A DNA stretch of 12,781 nt, taken from the NCBI GenBank assembly GCA_021827545.1, contig JAKAVH010000271.1, positions 1 through 12,781 on the forward strand. Direction: 5' to 3'. A program made the translations under genes and the position numbers. This stretch comes from Thermoplasmata archaeon (GTDB taxonomy: Archaea > Thermoplasmatota > Thermoplasmata > UBA184). Each line of letters starts with the position of its first letter. Position 1 is the stretch's first letter. Shown one piece after another: positions 1-5,914 of this stretch. The notes beneath the pieces were generated by a model, which made no database searches, was not told where the DNA came from, and saw only the letters and a list, made by a program, of their open reading frames with translations.

Positions 1-74
1 TCCGAACGCGCGCGCCGGCGCACGGGCGCGGGCGCGCGGGGCCGGGGAGGCGGACGGCCCGGGCGCGGGTAAGG

Positions 75-80
75 TTCATA
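75..80 (+). promoter_or_regulatory. possible TATA box of the tRNA-Asp gene
   Basis: The only A/T-rich spot (TTCATA) in a very GC-rich stretch lies with its centre about 30 bases before the first base of the tRNA, about where archaeal RNA polymerase would need a TATA box. The match to a TATA consensus is poor, so this is a positional inference. Bases 1-70 are a CpG-rich run in which no gene or RNA is seen; they may be the end of something left of the window. Confidence 0.35.
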
Positions 81-107
81 GGGCCGAGCGACTAGGGCTG
101 CGGGGTT

Positions 108-213
108 GCCCTGGTAGTCTAGTGGTCTAGGATGTAGGTCTGTCGAGCCTGCGACTCGGGTTCGAAGGCGTCGAGGGGTCCTCCCCCTCGACCCGGAACT
201 CCCGACCAGGGCG
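108..213 (+). tRNA. tRNA-Asp(GTC) with a T-loop intron
   Basis: A full cloverleaf can be folded. The acceptor stem is 108-114 with 206-212, seven Watson-Crick pairs, and the discriminator is G213. T8 is at 115, the D stem is 117-120 with 130-133 (two G-U pairs), and the D loop carries A14, G15, G18-G19 and A21. The anticodon stem is 135-139 with 147-151 and the loop 140-146 gives anticodon GTC at 142-144. The variable region is 152-155, with C48 at 155 able to pair with G15. The T stem is 156-160 with 201-205, five Watson-Crick pairs. The T loop reads TTCGAA (161-166) plus T200, giving the standard seven-base loop only after removal of 167-199. The mature RNA would be 73 nt. CCA is not encoded (C214 C215 T216), so it would be added after transcription. 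The anticodon and both long stems leave little doubt; only the exact splice bases are inferred. Confidence 0.92.
167..199 (+). other. 33-nt tRNA intron at position 59/60 with bulge-helix-bulge
   Basis: The intron interrupts the T loop between nucleotides 59 and 60. The precursor folds into the motif cut by archaeal splicing endonuclease. The T stem (156-160/201-205) is the exon helix and 198-200 (ACT) is a three-base bulge. Bases 161-164 pair with 194-197 (U-A, U-G, C-G, G-C) as the four-base central helix, and 165-167 (AAG) is the second three-base bulge. An intron hairpin follows: G168-C193, a bulged C169, then nine perfect pairs (170-178 with 184-192) closed by a five-base loop at 179-183. 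Cutting after the second base of each bulge yields exactly the TTCGAAT loop. The pairs are read directly from the sequence; the cut sites follow the known BHB rule. Confidence 0.85.
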
Positions 214-253
214 CCTCCCCCACCTCCCGCAGGGCGTAGCGGGGAGTGGTCGA

Positions 254-260
254 CTTATCC
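254..260 (+). promoter_or_regulatory. TATA-like box of the prenyltransferase gene
   Basis: The sequence CTTATCC is centred about 26 bases before the GTG at 283, which would place the transcript start at or next to the start codon. It is the only A/T-rich element in the 69 bases between the tRNA and the gene. This spacing supports the GTG start and a leaderless mRNA. Confidence 0.5.
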
Positions 261-282
261 TCGGCCGTTCCATGACCGGTCC

Positions 283-1098
283 GTGGGAAGCCCGGCACCC
301 AAGAAGGACCCGAACGGCCGGCCGTACCTCTCCCAGATCGTCGGGGACGCCATCCGAGATCTCACCGAGAAGCGGCTCGCCGACCTCATCCGCCAGGAGC
401 CGGTCCCGAAGCATCTCGCGATCATCATGGACGGGAACCGGCGGTTCGCCGAGGCCGAGGGGATCGCGGTCCGGGAGGGGCACGCGAGGGGCCGGGACAC
501 GCTCGAGGAGCTCCTCGACTGGTGTCTCGAGCTGGATATCCGCATCCTGACGGTCTACGCCCTCTCCACCGAGAACCTCTCCCGGCCGAAGGAGGAGCTC
601 GACGCGTTGATGGACCTCTTCGACCGGGCGCTCCGCCAGATCGCCGTCGACGAGCGCGTCCACCGCCACCAGATCCGGGTGCGGGTGATTGGAAACCGCG
701 AGCTCCTGCCGGCCCGCGTCCGAGAGGCGATCGACGTCGCCGAAAAGGCCACGGGCAGCTATTCGAAGTACCGGTACAACGTCGCCCTCGGCTACGGCGG
801 CCGCGACGAGATCGTCGAAGCGATCCGCGCGCTCGCGCGGGAGGTGCGCGACGGGCGGATCACTCCGGAGCAGATCGACTCGGAGGCCGTCTCGCGGCAT
901 CTGTACACGAAGGACCTGCCCGACCCGGACCTCGTCTTCCGTACGAGCGGAGAGGAGCGGATCTCGAACTTCCTGCTCTGGCAGTCGGCGTACAGCGAGC
1001 TGTACTTCTCGGATGTGCTCTGGCCGGGGCTCACCCGGCTCGAGTTCCTGCGGGCGATCCGGGCGTTCCAGCTCCGGCGCCGTCGCTACGGAACCTGA
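283..1098 (+). CDS. uppS: cis-prenyl diphosphate synthase (UppS/DHDDS family)
   Basis: The enzyme adds isopentenyl diphosphate units in cis to an allylic diphosphate, making the long polyprenyl diphosphate that becomes the dolichol-type glycan carrier at the archaeal membrane. The protein of 271 residues has all family blocks in order: IIMDGNRRFAEAEG at 47-60 with the catalytic Asp50; VYALSTENLSRPKEEL at 91-106; NVALGYGGRDEIVEA at 166-180; and DLVFRTSGEERISNFLLWQ at 216-234, followed by SAYSELYFSDVLWP. These give the diphosphate-binding Arg residues and the Mg-binding Glu. The N-terminal 40 residues precede the conserved core and are slightly longer than in bacterial UppS. The GTG start fits the TATA-like box 26 bases upstream; no Shine-Dalgarno is evident. 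The gene stands alone behind the tRNA, and 176 bases without a gene follow it. Product chain length cannot be read from the sequence. Confidence 0.95.
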   Translation: MGSPAPKKDPNGRPYLSQIVGDAIRDLTEKRLADLIRQEPVPKHLAIIMDGNRRFAEAEGIAVREGHARGRDTLEELLDWCLELDIRILTVYALSTENLSRPKEELDALMDLFDRALRQIAVDERVHRHQIRVRVIGNRELLPARVREAIDVAEKATGSYSKYRYNVALGYGGRDEIVEAIRALAREVRDGRITPEQIDSEAVSRHLYTKDLPDPDLVFRTSGEERISNFLLWQSAYSELYFSDVLWPGLTRLEFLRAIRAFQLRRRRYGT

Positions 1099-1129
1099 CG
1101 CCTTCGTCCGCGCGACGTCCCCCTCCGAC

Positions 1130-1157
1130 CCGGGAGGTGAGCGCCGGTCGCTCCCGG
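1130..1157 (+). terminator. possible hairpin behind the prenyltransferase gene
   Basis: A seven-base inverted repeat (CCGGGAG at 1130-1136, CTCCCGG at 1151-1157) encloses a second, alternative stem (GAGCG 1139-1143 with CGCTC 1149-1153). It lies 31 bases after the uppS stop. No T-run follows, and chance pairing is common in DNA this GC-rich, so a terminator role is only a suggestion. Confidence 0.25.
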
Positions 1158-1239
1158 CAGGGTCGAAGGATGCCTCGCGGAAGCGCCCGAGGTAACGGTC
1201 CCGCCCTTCACTCGCGAACGCGGAAGGGGGAGCTATAGC

Positions 1240-1247
1240 CTATATCG
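1240..1247 (+). promoter_or_regulatory. TATA box of the small membrane protein gene
   Basis: The sequence CTATATCG follows a second A/T-rich element (CTATAG, 1233-1238). The box is centred about 31 bases before the ATG at 1275, so the transcript would begin a few bases ahead of the start codon. It stands out in an otherwise GC-rich gap. Confidence 0.6.
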
Positions 1248-1274
1248 ACCCGCCGGTCTGCCACGGACGGAAGT

Positions 1275-1799
1275 ATGGCCACCGGTGTTGCGGCGGCGGC
1301 TCCCCCGCCCGAGTCCGTGGAGGTAGGAAACCTCCGATCGCTCCTCAGTACGACGCGCACCTTGACCTGGATCTGGGCGCTGATCGGACTCCTGGTGGCG
1401 ATCCTGAGCCTCCTGTCGATCCTGGTCACGCTCGTCACGCTGCGTTTTCCCGGGGGAGGGATCGGAAGCCTAGTGTACGCCATCCTCTGGATCGTGATCG
1501 ACCTCCTGCTGCTGGAGCGCATGCCCTCCTGGAACTCCCAGCTCGGGACGGGTTCCTACCACGACCTAAAGGAGCCGCTCCTGCTCTGGGCGCTGCTCGG
1601 TCTGATCTTCGGCGTTGTCCCGGGGGTGCTGCTCATCCTGGTCTACCTCCGGATCCTGCCCTGGCCCAACTACCGAGGCGCCGTGGCCGGGCCTTCCGTC
1701 CCTTCCGCAATCCCCCCGCCCGGGGGGCCGACCCCGGTCCCCCCTCCGGGCGCTTCGGGGGAAGCCTTTCACAGCACCGGCCCTCCGGGGAGCGCGTAA
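1275..1799 (+). CDS. small three-TM membrane protein with Pro-rich tail
   Basis: A protein of 174 residues with no enzyme motif that I recognise. After a short Ala/Pro-rich N-terminus there are three clear hydrophobic segments at about 31-56, 62-80 and 103-128. The loop between the last two is polar (roughly 81-101, WNSQLGTGSYHDLKE) and may lie on one membrane face. After TM3 the chain ends in a disordered, Pro/Gly-rich tail (about 137-174, with PPPGGPTPVPPPG). The pattern of a polar linker, then PLLLWALLGLIFG, then a final TM ending in LVYLRIL resembles short membrane proteins I associate with Thermoplasmata, but I cannot name a family. The TATA box just upstream supports the ATG and its expression as a single gene. 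Its function is unknown; low-complexity tails of this kind often serve as flexible linkers or binding segments. Confidence 0.8.
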   Translation: MATGVAAAAPPPESVEVGNLRSLLSTTRTLTWIWALIGLLVAILSLLSILVTLVTLRFPGGGIGSLVYAILWIVIDLLLLERMPSWNSQLGTGSYHDLKEPLLLWALLGLIFGVVPGVLLILVYLRILPWPNYRGAVAGPSVPSAIPPPGGPTPVPPPGASGEAFHSTGPPGSA

Positions 1800-1919
1800 C
1801 CCCGGGCCGACGACGGCGCACCCCCGCGCCGGGTGCGCCGGGTCGATCCCGGGCGGTTCTCTTCGCCCGGCCCCGTCCGGAACTGGAGTGGCAAAGCCGG
1901 CCCGGTGGGGCGGGTCACG

Positions 1920-1937
1920 GCCGGGACTTCTCCCGGC
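1920..1937 (+). other. 7-bp hairpin with CTTC loop in the pre-thermosome gap
   Basis: GCCGGGA (1920-1926) pairs perfectly with TCCCGGC (1931-1937) around a four-base loop. It lies upstream of the thermosome TATA box, so it is not in that mRNA; it could end transcripts from the membrane protein gene 120 bases before it. No T-run follows. The rest of 1800-2005 shows nothing that reads as a gene or RNA. Confidence 0.3.
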
Positions 1938-2008
1938 AGGGTGGCGGAGCAGGAGGCGCCACCGACCCTCGAACGCGGCCCGGGAGCGACTCTCGACGGG
2001 ACGAGTCA

Positions 2009-2019
2009 GTATTAAATAG
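2009..2019 (+). promoter_or_regulatory. strong TATA box of the thermosome gene
   Basis: The run GTATTAAATAG is the best TATA element in the window. Its centre at about 2014 places the transcript start near 2040, giving a leader of about 31 bases before the ATG at 2072. Unlike most genes here, the thermosome is therefore not leaderless. Confidence 0.8.
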
Positions 2020-2045
2020 AACCGCATTTCTACCAAAATTGCACA

Positions 2046-2063
2046 CCGAGAACTCTCGGGGGT
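2046..2063 (+). promoter_or_regulatory. dyad and Shine-Dalgarno in the thermosome leader
   Basis: CCGAGA (2046-2051) and TCTCGG (2054-2059) form a perfect inverted repeat around two bases, just downstream of the predicted transcript start. The 3' arm runs into GGGGGT (2058-2063), a Shine-Dalgarno-like stretch eight bases before the ATG. As DNA this could be a repressor operator near the start site, the layout used by the archaeal heat-shock regulator Phr. As RNA it could be a small hairpin touching the ribosome binding site. Neither role is shown by the sequence alone. Confidence 0.5.
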
Positions 2064-2071
2064 AACGAACG

Positions 2072-3742
2072 ATGCTGACCGGACAGACGCCGATTCTGGT
2101 GCTGAAGGAAGGAACGAGGCGAGAGAAGGGGCGCGGAGCGCTCTCGAACAACATCCAGGCCGCGAAGGCGATCGCGGACGCGGTGCGCTCGACGCTCGGC
2201 CCGCGCGGGCTCGACAAGATGCTGGTCGACTCGATGGGCGACGTGGTCGTGACCAACGACGGCGTCACGATCCTCAAGGAGATGGACGTCGAGCACCCGG
2301 CCGCGAAGATGCTGGTCGAGGTCGCGAAGACCCAGGACCAGGAGGCCGGGGATGGGACGACCACGGCGGTCGTGCTGGCCGGCGAGCTCCTGAAGCGGGC
2401 GGAGTCGCTCATCGAGCAGAACATCCACCCCACGATCATCTCGCAGGGTTACCGCCTCGCCTCCCAGAAGGCGCTCGAGGTCCTCCAGAAGGTCAGTCAG
2501 CCGATCTCGATCAACGACCACGACCTCCTCGGCCGCATCGCGACCACCTCGATGGGTTCGAAGTCGGTCTCGTTCAACCGCGACATGCTCGGGGAGATCG
2601 CGGTGAAGGCCGTGACCGCCGTCGCCGAGAAGAAGGGCGAGGGCCACTACGTGGACCTCGACAACATCCAGCTGATCAAGAAGCAAGGCGGGGCCATGGC
2701 GGACACCCAGCTCATCGAAGGCGTCATCGTCGACAAGGAGAAGGTCCACTCGGGGATGCCGGCCCGCGTCGAGAACCCGAAGATCGCGCTCCTGGACGCC
2801 GCGCTCGAGATCAAGAAGACCGAGATCGATGCCAAGATCGAGATCAACGACCCGTCCCAGCTGAACGCCTTCCTCCAGGAGGAGGAGAACATGCTGCGGC
2901 GCATGGTCGAGCAGGTCAAGAAGTCCGGGGCGAACGTCGTCCTCTGCCAGAAGGGGATCGACGACCTGGCCCAGCACTTCCTCGCGAAGGAGGGCATCTA
3001 CGCCGTCCGCCGTGTGAAGAAGTCGGACATGGAGAAGCTCGCGAAGGCGACCGGGGCGAACATCGTCTCGAAGGTCAGCGAGCTCACCGCGGACGACGTC
3101 GGCCACGCGGGGCTCGTCGAGGAGCGCAAGATCGGCGAGGACGCGCTCACCTTCGTGACGGGCGCCAAGAAGGCGAAGGCCGTCTCGATCCTGATCCGCG
3201 GCGGCACCGAGCACGTGCTCGACGAGATCGAGCGCTCGCTCGATGACGCGCTCAACGTCGTCGCGGTCGCGGTCGAGGACGGACGCTACGTCTTCGGTGG
3301 CGGTGCGACGGCCGAAGAGATCGCGATGCACCTGCGCGACCACGCCGCCAAGGTCGGCGGACGCGAGCAGATCGCCTTCGAGAGCTTTGCCGAGTCGCTC
3401 GAATCGGTGCCGCGGACCCTGGCCGAGAACGCCGGGCTCGATCCGATCGACATCCTGATCGAGCTTCGCAAGGCGCACAAGGGCAACCAGCAGCGCGCCG
3501 GCGTCAACGTCCTCGCGGGCAAGATCGGCGACATGGGCGAGCTCCACGTGATCGAGCCGATCCGCGTCGGACGGCAGGCGATCGAAAGCGCGACCGATGC
3601 GGCGGTCATGATCCTCCGGATCGACGACGTCATCGCCTCGAAGTCCAGCCCGCCCCCCTCGGGCGGCCCGGGCGGCCCCGGCGGCGGCATGGGCGGCATG
3701 GGTGGCATGGGCGGGATGGGCGGCGACTTCGGCGAGGACTAG
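2072..3742 (+). CDS. ths: thermosome subunit (group II chaperonin)
   Basis: One subunit of the double-ring ATP-driven folding machine of the archaeal cytosol. At 556 residues it is full length. The N-terminal equatorial part shows the ATP-site blocks [10 protein letters not shown] (41-50), [14 protein letters not shown] (58-71) and [17 protein letters not shown] (91-107). The middle region carries the apical and lid segment with [16 protein letters not shown]. The C-terminal equatorial part has [22 protein letters not shown] and ends with [15 protein letters not shown]. Residues 531-556 are a Gly/Met tail with four GGM units closing in DFGED, typical of archaeal thermosomes, where the tails fill the chamber floor. 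The start is supported by the Shine-Dalgarno stretch and TATA box. Only one paralogue is in the window, so whether it is an alpha or beta subunit, or a homo-oligomer, is open. The gene is monocistronic, closed by a strong hairpin. Confidence 0.98.
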   Translation: MLTGQTPILVLKEGTRREKGRGALSNNIQAAKAIADAVRSTLGPRGLDKMLVDSMGDVVVTNDGVTILKEMDVEHPAAKMLVEVAKTQDQEAGDGTTTAVVLAGELLKRAESLIEQNIHPTIISQGYRLASQKALEVLQKVSQPISINDHDLLGRIATTSMGSKSVSFNRDMLGEIAVKAVTAVAEKKGEGHYVDLDNIQLIKKQGGAMADTQLIEGVIVDKEKVHSGMPARVENPKIALLDAALEIKKTEIDAKIEINDPSQLNAFLQEEENMLRRMVEQVKKSGANVVLCQKGIDDLAQHFLAKEGIYAVRRVKKSDMEKLAKATGANIVSKVSELTADDVGHAGLVEERKIGEDALTFVTGAKKAKAVSILIRGGTEHVLDEIERSLDDALNVVAVAVEDGRYVFGGGATAEEIAMHLRDHAAKVGGREQIAFESFAESLESVPRTLAENAGLDPIDILIELRKAHKGNQQRAGVNVLAGKIGDMGELHVIEPIRVGRQAIESATDAAVMILRIDDVIASKSSPPPSGGPGGPGGGMGGMGGMGGMGGDFGED

Positions 3743-3787
3743 GGCGCTCCTCTCCCCGTTCCCGCGGGACCGAACTCCTTCCCCGAC

Positions 3788-3810
3788 CCCCGGGGCCGAT
3801 GGCCCCGGGG
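3788..3810 (+). terminator. 10-bp GC hairpin behind the thermosome gene
   Basis: CCCCGGGGCC (3788-3797) pairs perfectly with GGCCCCGGGG (3801-3810) around the loop GAT. It is 45 bases after the thermosome stop and is followed by a short pyrimidine-rich stretch containing TTTT (3819-3822). This is the strongest hairpin in the window and is well placed to end the thermosome transcript, although archaeal termination usually depends on T-runs more than on hairpins. Confidence 0.5.
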
Positions 3811-3830
3811 TCTCCCGGTTTTCCGCAGAG

Positions 3831-3838
3831 CTTACGTA
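3831..3838 (+). promoter_or_regulatory. TATA-like box of the phosphoesterase gene
   Basis: CTTACGTA is centred about 33 bases before the ATG at 3868. The spacing predicts a transcript start a few bases ahead of that ATG and argues against a start at 3799, which would lie inside the hairpin upstream of this box. Confidence 0.4.
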
Positions 3839-3867
3839 GGGGGCCCCTCTGCCGCGCGCGGTCCCCC

Positions 3868-4824
3868 ATGGCGAGGCCAACCCGACTGTTCTTCGTGGCG
3901 GACCTGCACGGATCCGCGATCTGCTTCCGAAAGTTCGTGAACGCCGCGCGGGTCTATCGCGCCGATGTCCTGCTCGTGGGGGGCGACATCGCGGCGAAGA
4001 CCATGACCCCGGTCTTCGAGGAAGGGGCCGGCTGGAGCGTCTCGGTCGAGGGCGAGGTTCGCACCGCCCGCTCGGCGGAGGAGCTCGAGGCGGTCGAGAG
4101 CTGGGTCCGCAATGCCGCGACCCTGCCTTACCGGACGACCCGGTCGGCCTGGCAGGAGCTCCTCGCCGACCGGAGCCGGGCGGACCGGGCCTTCCTCGAG
4201 CTCGAGCTCGCCGATCTCGAGCGCTGGCTCGACTGGGCGAAGCACCGGCTCGAGGGGAGCGGGGCACGGCTTTTGCTCGGGCTCGGTAACGACGACTTCA
4301 CTCCGATGGAGTCGGTGATCGCCCACGACGGCTTTGCCGAGCTCACGGATCTCTCGGTCCTGCCCCTGGACGACCACCATGAGCTCCTGACCCTTCCCTA
4401 CTCGAACCCGACGCCCTGGAAGACGAACCGCGAGCTCTCCGAAGGGGAGATCACCCGCTGGATCGACCGGCTCGCCGGTTCGCTAAAGCGGCCAGAGCAG
4501 GCCGTCTTCAACCTTCACGTGCCCCCGTACGGCACGCCGCTCGACCTCGCCCCACGGCTCGGTCCCGGCCTCGTCAAGATCATGACCCCCGGCGGCGAGC
4601 CGGACATGGTCCATGTCGGCTCCACGGCGGTGCGCGAGGCGCTCGAACGGCATCACCCGCTCCTCGGGCTGCACGGCCACATCCACGAGTCGAAAGGATC
4701 GGTCTCCCTCGGGCGTACCCTCTCCCTGAACCCGGGCAGCGCGTACACGGAGGGCACTCTTCTCGGCGCGGTCGTGGACCTGGCGAAGGACGGGATCCGC
4801 GCCTCGATGATGACCTCGGGATAA
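3868..4824 (+). CDS. calcineurin-like metallophosphoesterase
   Basis: A predicted two-metal phosphoesterase of 318 residues acting in the cytosol; there is no signal peptide or TM. The metal-binding blocks are FFVADLHGS (8-16, Asp12 and His14), VLLVGGD (34-40, Asp40), LGLGNDD (137-143, Asn141 and Asp142 where GNHD is commoner), NLHVPPYG (215-222, His217) and LHGHIHES (268-275, His269 and His271). The gap between GGD and GNDD, about 100 residues, is longer than in small family members. It is filled by a charged, probably helical insert (about 55-135) that may shape substrate choice. An in-frame ATG 69 bases upstream exists, but the family starts right at the first beta strand and the TATA-like box lies between the two ATGs, so 3868 was chosen. 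The gene is convergent with the next one, eight bases apart. The substrate is unknown. Confidence 0.88.
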   Translation: MARPTRLFFVADLHGSAICFRKFVNAARVYRADVLLVGGDIAAKTMTPVFEEGAGWSVSVEGEVRTARSAEELEAVESWVRNAATLPYRTTRSAWQELLADRSRADRAFLELELADLERWLDWAKHRLEGSGARLLLGLGNDDFTPMESVIAHDGFAELTDLSVLPLDDHHELLTLPYSNPTPWKTNRELSEGEITRWIDRLAGSLKRPEQAVFNLHVPPYGTPLDLAPRLGPGLVKIMTPGGEPDMVHVGSTAVREALERHHPLLGLHGHIHESKGSVSLGRTLSLNPGSAYTEGTLLGAVVDLAKDGIRASMMTSG

Positions 4825-4832
4825 CCGGAAGA

Positions 4833-5864
4833 TCAGGAGACCCCGACGGTCGAGTCGACCGACGGCGTCGAGTCGACCTCCTGCCACCACGCCCCGCCGA
4901 AGAGCCCGAACCGTCGCTTCGGCCGGAGCGAGGCGACCAGGTCGCGCAGGGCCCGAAGCCTCTCCTCCGCGCGCCCGTGGACCGGGTCCGGCAGTCCGGC
5001 GAGGACCTTCGAGCGCGCGACCATCTCAAGGTTGAGGCCGACGGTCTTCCAGAGGCCCCAGTCGGCCACGAGCTCAGCGCGGAGCGCCTCCGCCGAGATC
5101 GCTTCGGTCCCCTCGCCGACCGGGTGATCGATCACCAGGGCCAGGATGTCCCGGACGTCCTTCGCCTCCGGCCCGATGACGACCGATCGCTTGCCGAACG
5201 GCTCGAGCATCCGATCCGCGACCAGCGCCGAGTCCTCCCTGGGGACCTCCCGGATGAACTGGCTCTTCGCGAGGAGCAACCGGGCGAGAGAGAGCGTCCC
5301 ACCGCTCGCCGCCGCGGCCTCGACATCCGCACGCACGTCGAACCGGTGGCAGAAGCGGAACTCGTCCGCGACGAGGTCGAGCGTGCCGAGCACGATCTCC
5401 GTCCCCTCCTGGGAGGTCACCATGTGCCAGCGAAGCCGCTGGCCCCCGCTCAACGAGTTGTAGATCCGGTCCCCCGACGTCTCGAAGAACGTGAGAGCGC
5501 TCCCCTCCCGGTCGGCCACCGACCGCAGGAACTGCTGGACCGCGCGGATCTCCCGAGAGAGCACGGCGATGTCCAGGTCGTGGAGCTCGTGGCGGAGCCC
5601 GAGCGCTCGGTCGTTGCTCGTGGGGCAGCGGAGGCGGTGCGCCGTCCCGCCGAAGAGCGCGATCCGGACGGGAGGGTCCGCTCGACGGGCCGCATCGAGC
5701 AGGCCGACCGCCTTCGCGACGATCGGATCGGAGAGGTCGATCGTCGGGGGGAGGCCGAGCGACCGTCGGGCCTCCTCGGGGGGGACCCGGGACTCGAGCG
5801 GCAGTCGGAGCGAGAGCTTCTCCCGGCGGGCCGGGTCGATGATCAGCTCCACGCGTCCGGCCAC
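4833..5864 (-). CDS. nucleotidyltransferase-fold protein, role unknown
   Basis: A protein of 343 residues. Residues 67-101 read VRIALFGGTAHRL, a spacer with several charged residues, then HDLDIAVL. This is the glycine-pair plus Asp-x-Asp layout of the nucleotidyltransferase (AbiEii-like/minimal NTase) superfamily, in which the two Asp bind metal. Further on, LARLLLAKSQFI (193-204) and KDVRDILALVIDHP (235-248) match the helical part seen in such proteins, where a Lys-containing helix and an Asp-rich KDVxDI segment follow the core. The spacing between the GG and DLD blocks is somewhat long. The C-terminus (about 300-343) is Arg-rich, then ends in a VDST repeat tail. The start is GTG at 5864, with an A/T-rich box 25 bases upstream, fitting a leaderless mRNA. 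No partner toxin or antitoxin gene adjoins it, so it is not a clear toxin-antitoxin pair. The substrate is unknown and the family call is by motif only. Confidence 0.65.
   Translation of the reverse strand: MAGRVELIIDPARREKLSLRLPLESRVPPEEARRSLGLPPTIDLSDPIVAKAVGLLDAARRADPPVRIALFGGTAHRLRCPTSNDRALGLRHELHDLDIAVLSREIRAVQQFLRSVADREGSALTFFETSGDRIYNSLSGGQRLRWHMVTSQEGTEIVLGTLDLVADEFRFCHRFDVRADVEAAAASGGTLSLARLLLAKSQFIREVPREDSALVADRMLEPFGKRSVVIGPEAKDVRDILALVIDHPVGEGTEAISAEALRAELVADWGLWKTVGLNLEMVARSKVLAGLPDPVHGRAEERLRALRDLVASLRPKRRFGLFGGAWWQEVDSTPSVDSTVGVS
4845..4878. repeat. short near-tandem repeat in the 3' end of the NTase-like gene
   Basis: A 12-base word, GTCGAGTCGACC, occurs at 4849-4860 and again at 4867-4878, each preceded by GACGG (the second copy has an extra CG). 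It is read in the coding frame and gives the repeated VDST at the protein's C-terminus. It looks like a small slippage duplication; the word itself contains the palindrome GTCGAC. Confidence 0.6.
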
Positions 5865-5885
5865 GGTACTTGCAGTCGCAGCCCC

Positions 5886-5894
5886 TCAAAAAGG
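5886..5894 (-). promoter_or_regulatory. A/T-rich promoter box of the NTase-like gene
   Basis: Read on the minus strand this is CCTTTTTGA, centred about 25 bases before the GTG start at 5864. It is the only A/T-rich word in the 50-base gap to the permease stop. It suggests that this gene has its own leaderless transcript besides any read-through from the permease. Confidence 0.45.
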
Positions 5895-5914
5895 GCCGGT
5901 CCGATCCGATCCGA

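Noticed and set aside
127..900. Minus-strand open frame covering the tRNA and part of the prenyltransferase
   Set aside because: It overlaps the tRNA and the clear cis-prenyltransferase motifs on the other strand and has no family likeness.
3799..3867. Upstream ATG start for the phosphoesterase
   Set aside because: It lies in the loop of the hairpin and upstream of the TATA-like box; the extra 23 residues show no family similarity.
2030..4267. Very long open frame on the minus strand opposite the thermosome gene
   Set aside because: It is antisense to a certain gene, consists of Arg/Asp/Leu-rich low-complexity sequence, and runs through the terminator hairpin; open antisense frames are expected in GC-rich coding DNA.
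4833..5864. AbiE-type toxin-antitoxin system
   Set aside because: Only the NTase-like gene is present; no antitoxin-like gene adjoins it and the neighbours are a phosphoesterase and a permease.
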